Assembly (NCBI GenBank): GCA_027062035.1
Contig: JAMOUL010000113.1
Location: 1-7,199 of the forward strand
Direction: 5' to 3'
Source of the DNA: Candidatus Aminicenantota bacterium
GTDB taxonomy: Bacteria; Acidobacteriota; Aminicenantia; S016-38
Length of the DNA: 7,199 nt
Both the position numbers and the translations under genes were made by a program. Below, one piece after another: positions 6,174-7,199 of this stretch. The notes below the pieces were generated by a model. The model was not told the origin of the DNA. It worked only from the letters and a program-made list of their open reading frames with translations, and searched no databases. How positions within the stretch are numbered: the stretch's first letter is position 1; every line of letters starts with the position of its first letter.

Positions 6174-7199
6174 TTTTTCTCCTCCTTTAAAAGGTACGCA
6201 TCAATGGGTTCTTTCAATCCCTTGACACTTACCTTTCCTATATATTCAAATTCAAACTTATCCTTTGTAAGCTCATAGGTGGTTTTTCCCACGGCAATCT
6301 GGTCCGGTTGGGCTACCTCACTCTGCAATCTGGAAGCAAGATTCACGCTGTGTCCTATGACGGTAAATTCGAGCCTCTTTTCGGAACCAAAATCACCTGC
6401 TATCATTTCCCCTGAGTTTACCCCTATCCTTATCTTTAATGGCCATTCCCCCCTCATGTTACGAACCTCATTTTGCATTTCAAGAGCTACTTTCAGGGCA
6501 CGTTCAGCATGGTCCTCCTGCTTCAATGGAACTCCAAAAACTGCCATAACACCATCTCCAAGGTATTTATCCAGGGTACCTTCATATTTAAACACCACAT
6601 CAGTCATTCTGGAAAGGAAATCATTGAGCAAATTTCCCACTTCCTCAGGGGTGGATTCCTCTACCAGGGAAGTAAATCCCACAACATCCGCAAAAAGAAT
6701 GGTACCAAAAGCTGTAAAGAATTTTCTTCCAAGGGTTGTAGTTTCCAGCCCATGTTCAAAAAGTCTCCTCACCACAGATGGGGAATGATATTTTTCCAGT
6801 CGCTCCCTCATCTTCTGCTGGGTCTTAAGCTCATCCATCAGCCTTCTCTGTTCCAGAACTATGGCCACATAATTTCCAAGTACTGAAAGAACCTCCATAT
6901 CCTCCTGGGTATGGATCCTATTCTTTATTGAACTATCCACATAGATAGCCCCAAGGACCCTGTCCTTTTTCCATATAGGAACGCAAAGCGCCGAACGTAT
7001 TCCCATCATCATAACGCTTCTTTCTCCTGAGAATCGCTCATCACTCAGAGCATCCTGGGTAATAACTCCCATTTTTTCTTCAATGGCTCTCTTTAATATG
7101 GATCTGCTTATACCAGTACCCACATCTACTCCCTCTTTTATGGACATCCCGGCTATTCTGTCTCGATTCCTGTCCCTGATAATGACAAATGCCCTCTCC
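6170..7199 (-). CDS. GAF domain-class III adenylate/guanylate cyclase (5' end outside window)
   Basis: The frame stays open from the ATG at 7147 to the right edge and encodes ERAFVIIRDRNRDRIAG before it, which fits the first strands of a GAF domain. That ATG is therefore internal and the true start lies outside. Counting from it, the GAF domain continues to about residue 100 (TQDALSDERF at 30-39, GIRSALCVPIW at 49-59). A helical linker follows, then the cyclase domain from about 148 to 310. Both metal-binding aspartates are present, in FADVVGFTS (Asp154) and LGDG (Asp198). The base-selecting pair is Lys194 and Thr262, as in several bacterial adenylate cyclases, and the transition-state residues are Asn269 and Arg273. 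It should be active and make cAMP from ATP, gated by whatever the GAF and any missing upstream domain (often FHA in this architecture) sense. It appears soluble in the visible part and is first in the visible operon. Confidence 0.9.
   Translation of the reverse strand, partial: ERAFVIIRDRNRDRIAGMSIKEGVDVGTGISRSILKRAIEEKMGVITQDALSDERFSGERSVMMMGIRSALCVPIWKKDRVLGAIYVDSSIKNRIHTQEDMEVLSVLGNYVAIVLEQRRLMDELKTQQKMRERLEKYHSPSVVRRLFEHGLETTTLGRKFFTAFGTILFADVVGFTSLVEESTPEEVGNLLNDFLSRMTDVVFKYEGTLDKYLGDGVMAVFGVPLKQEDHAERALKVALEMQNEVRNMRGEWPLKIRIGVNSGEMIAGDFGSEKRLEFTVIGHSVNLASRLQSEVAQPDQIAVGKTTYELTKDKFEFEYIGKVSVKGLKEPIDAYLLKEEKK
6181..6188 (-). promoter_or_regulatory. Shine-Dalgarno sequence of the TPR gene inside the cyclase gene
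   Basis: AAAGGAGG on the minus strand lies seven bases before the ATG at 6173 and within the final lysine/glutamate codons of the cyclase. Together with the ATGA stop-start overlap it indicates translational coupling. Confidence 0.8.

Noticed and set aside
5775..6278. Plus-strand frame opposite the TPR and cyclase genes
   Set aside because: It lies antisense to conserved TPR repeats and shows no recognisable domain or credible ribosome site.
6279..6788. Plus-strand frame opposite the cyclase domain
   Set aside because: The minus-strand frame contains all catalytic cyclase motifs here; the plus-strand product is Ser/Pro/Thr-rich shadow sequence.
6170..7147. ATG at 7147 as the true start of the cyclase gene
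   Set aside because: The frame continues to the window edge and the residues before the ATG fit the beginning of the GAF domain; there is also no Shine-Dalgarno sequence in front of it.

Overview
The window shows two gene blocks that converge near position 3500. The plus-strand block (1-3509) is an operon for activated-sugar synthesis that ends in a lipid-kinase-like membrane protein. The minus-strand block (7199-3493) is a signalling and envelope operon. Coding density is very high. Codon use is moderately AT-leaning and favours AGA/AGG for arginine and ATA for isoleucine. The TonB-type C-terminus and the PilW/Tgl-like TPR protein imply a two-membrane (Gram-negative-type) bacterium. The fusion proteins and codon habits would fit a deep-branching, possibly thermophilic or candidate-phylum lineage, but the window contains no marker that fixes the taxon.

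Plus strand: (1) the last 145 residues of a dTDP-glucose 4,6-dehydratase (RfbB); (2) a GDP-mannose 4,6-dehydratase-like SDR, 441-1397; (3) its paralogue, resembling GDP-6-deoxy-D-mannose reductase, 1394-2311; (4) a 401-residue membrane protein, 2304-3509. The last of these joins a dolichol/phytol-kinase (SEC59/DGK1/VTE5) domain to a DUF92/TMEM19 (VTE6-type) domain. The last three genes start with GTG, TTG and TTG. Two of the junctions overlap, with the Shine-Dalgarno sequence lying inside the conserved last codons of the upstream gene. Genes 2 and 3 together would plausibly make GDP-D-rhamnose from GDP-mannose for a surface glycan. The fusion protein may phosphorylate an isoprenoid alcohol, perhaps the glycan carrier lipid; this last point is inference.

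Minus strand, in transcription order: (5) a GAF-class III nucleotidyl cyclase that runs off the right edge; (6) a six-TPR, PilW/Tgl-like protein with an N-terminal hydrophobic segment, overlapping the cyclase by ATGA; (7) a 629-residue protein with a catalytically dead Ser/Thr-kinase-like domain, one membrane span, a coiled coil, a Pro/Gln/Thr-rich linker and a TonB C-terminal domain. This pseudokinase-TonB chain is the most unusual object here. It looks built to carry a cytoplasmic signal or force through the periplasm.

The two operons overlap tail-to-tail by 17 bp. A 15-bp perfect stem followed, on the minus strand, by five T residues lies just past the end of the minus operon. This terminator-like structure is written entirely inside the coding sequence of the opposing lipid-kinase gene. 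I see no rRNA, tRNA, CRISPR array or insertion sequence. The only gene-free gap within the blocks is 47 bp (5383-5429).
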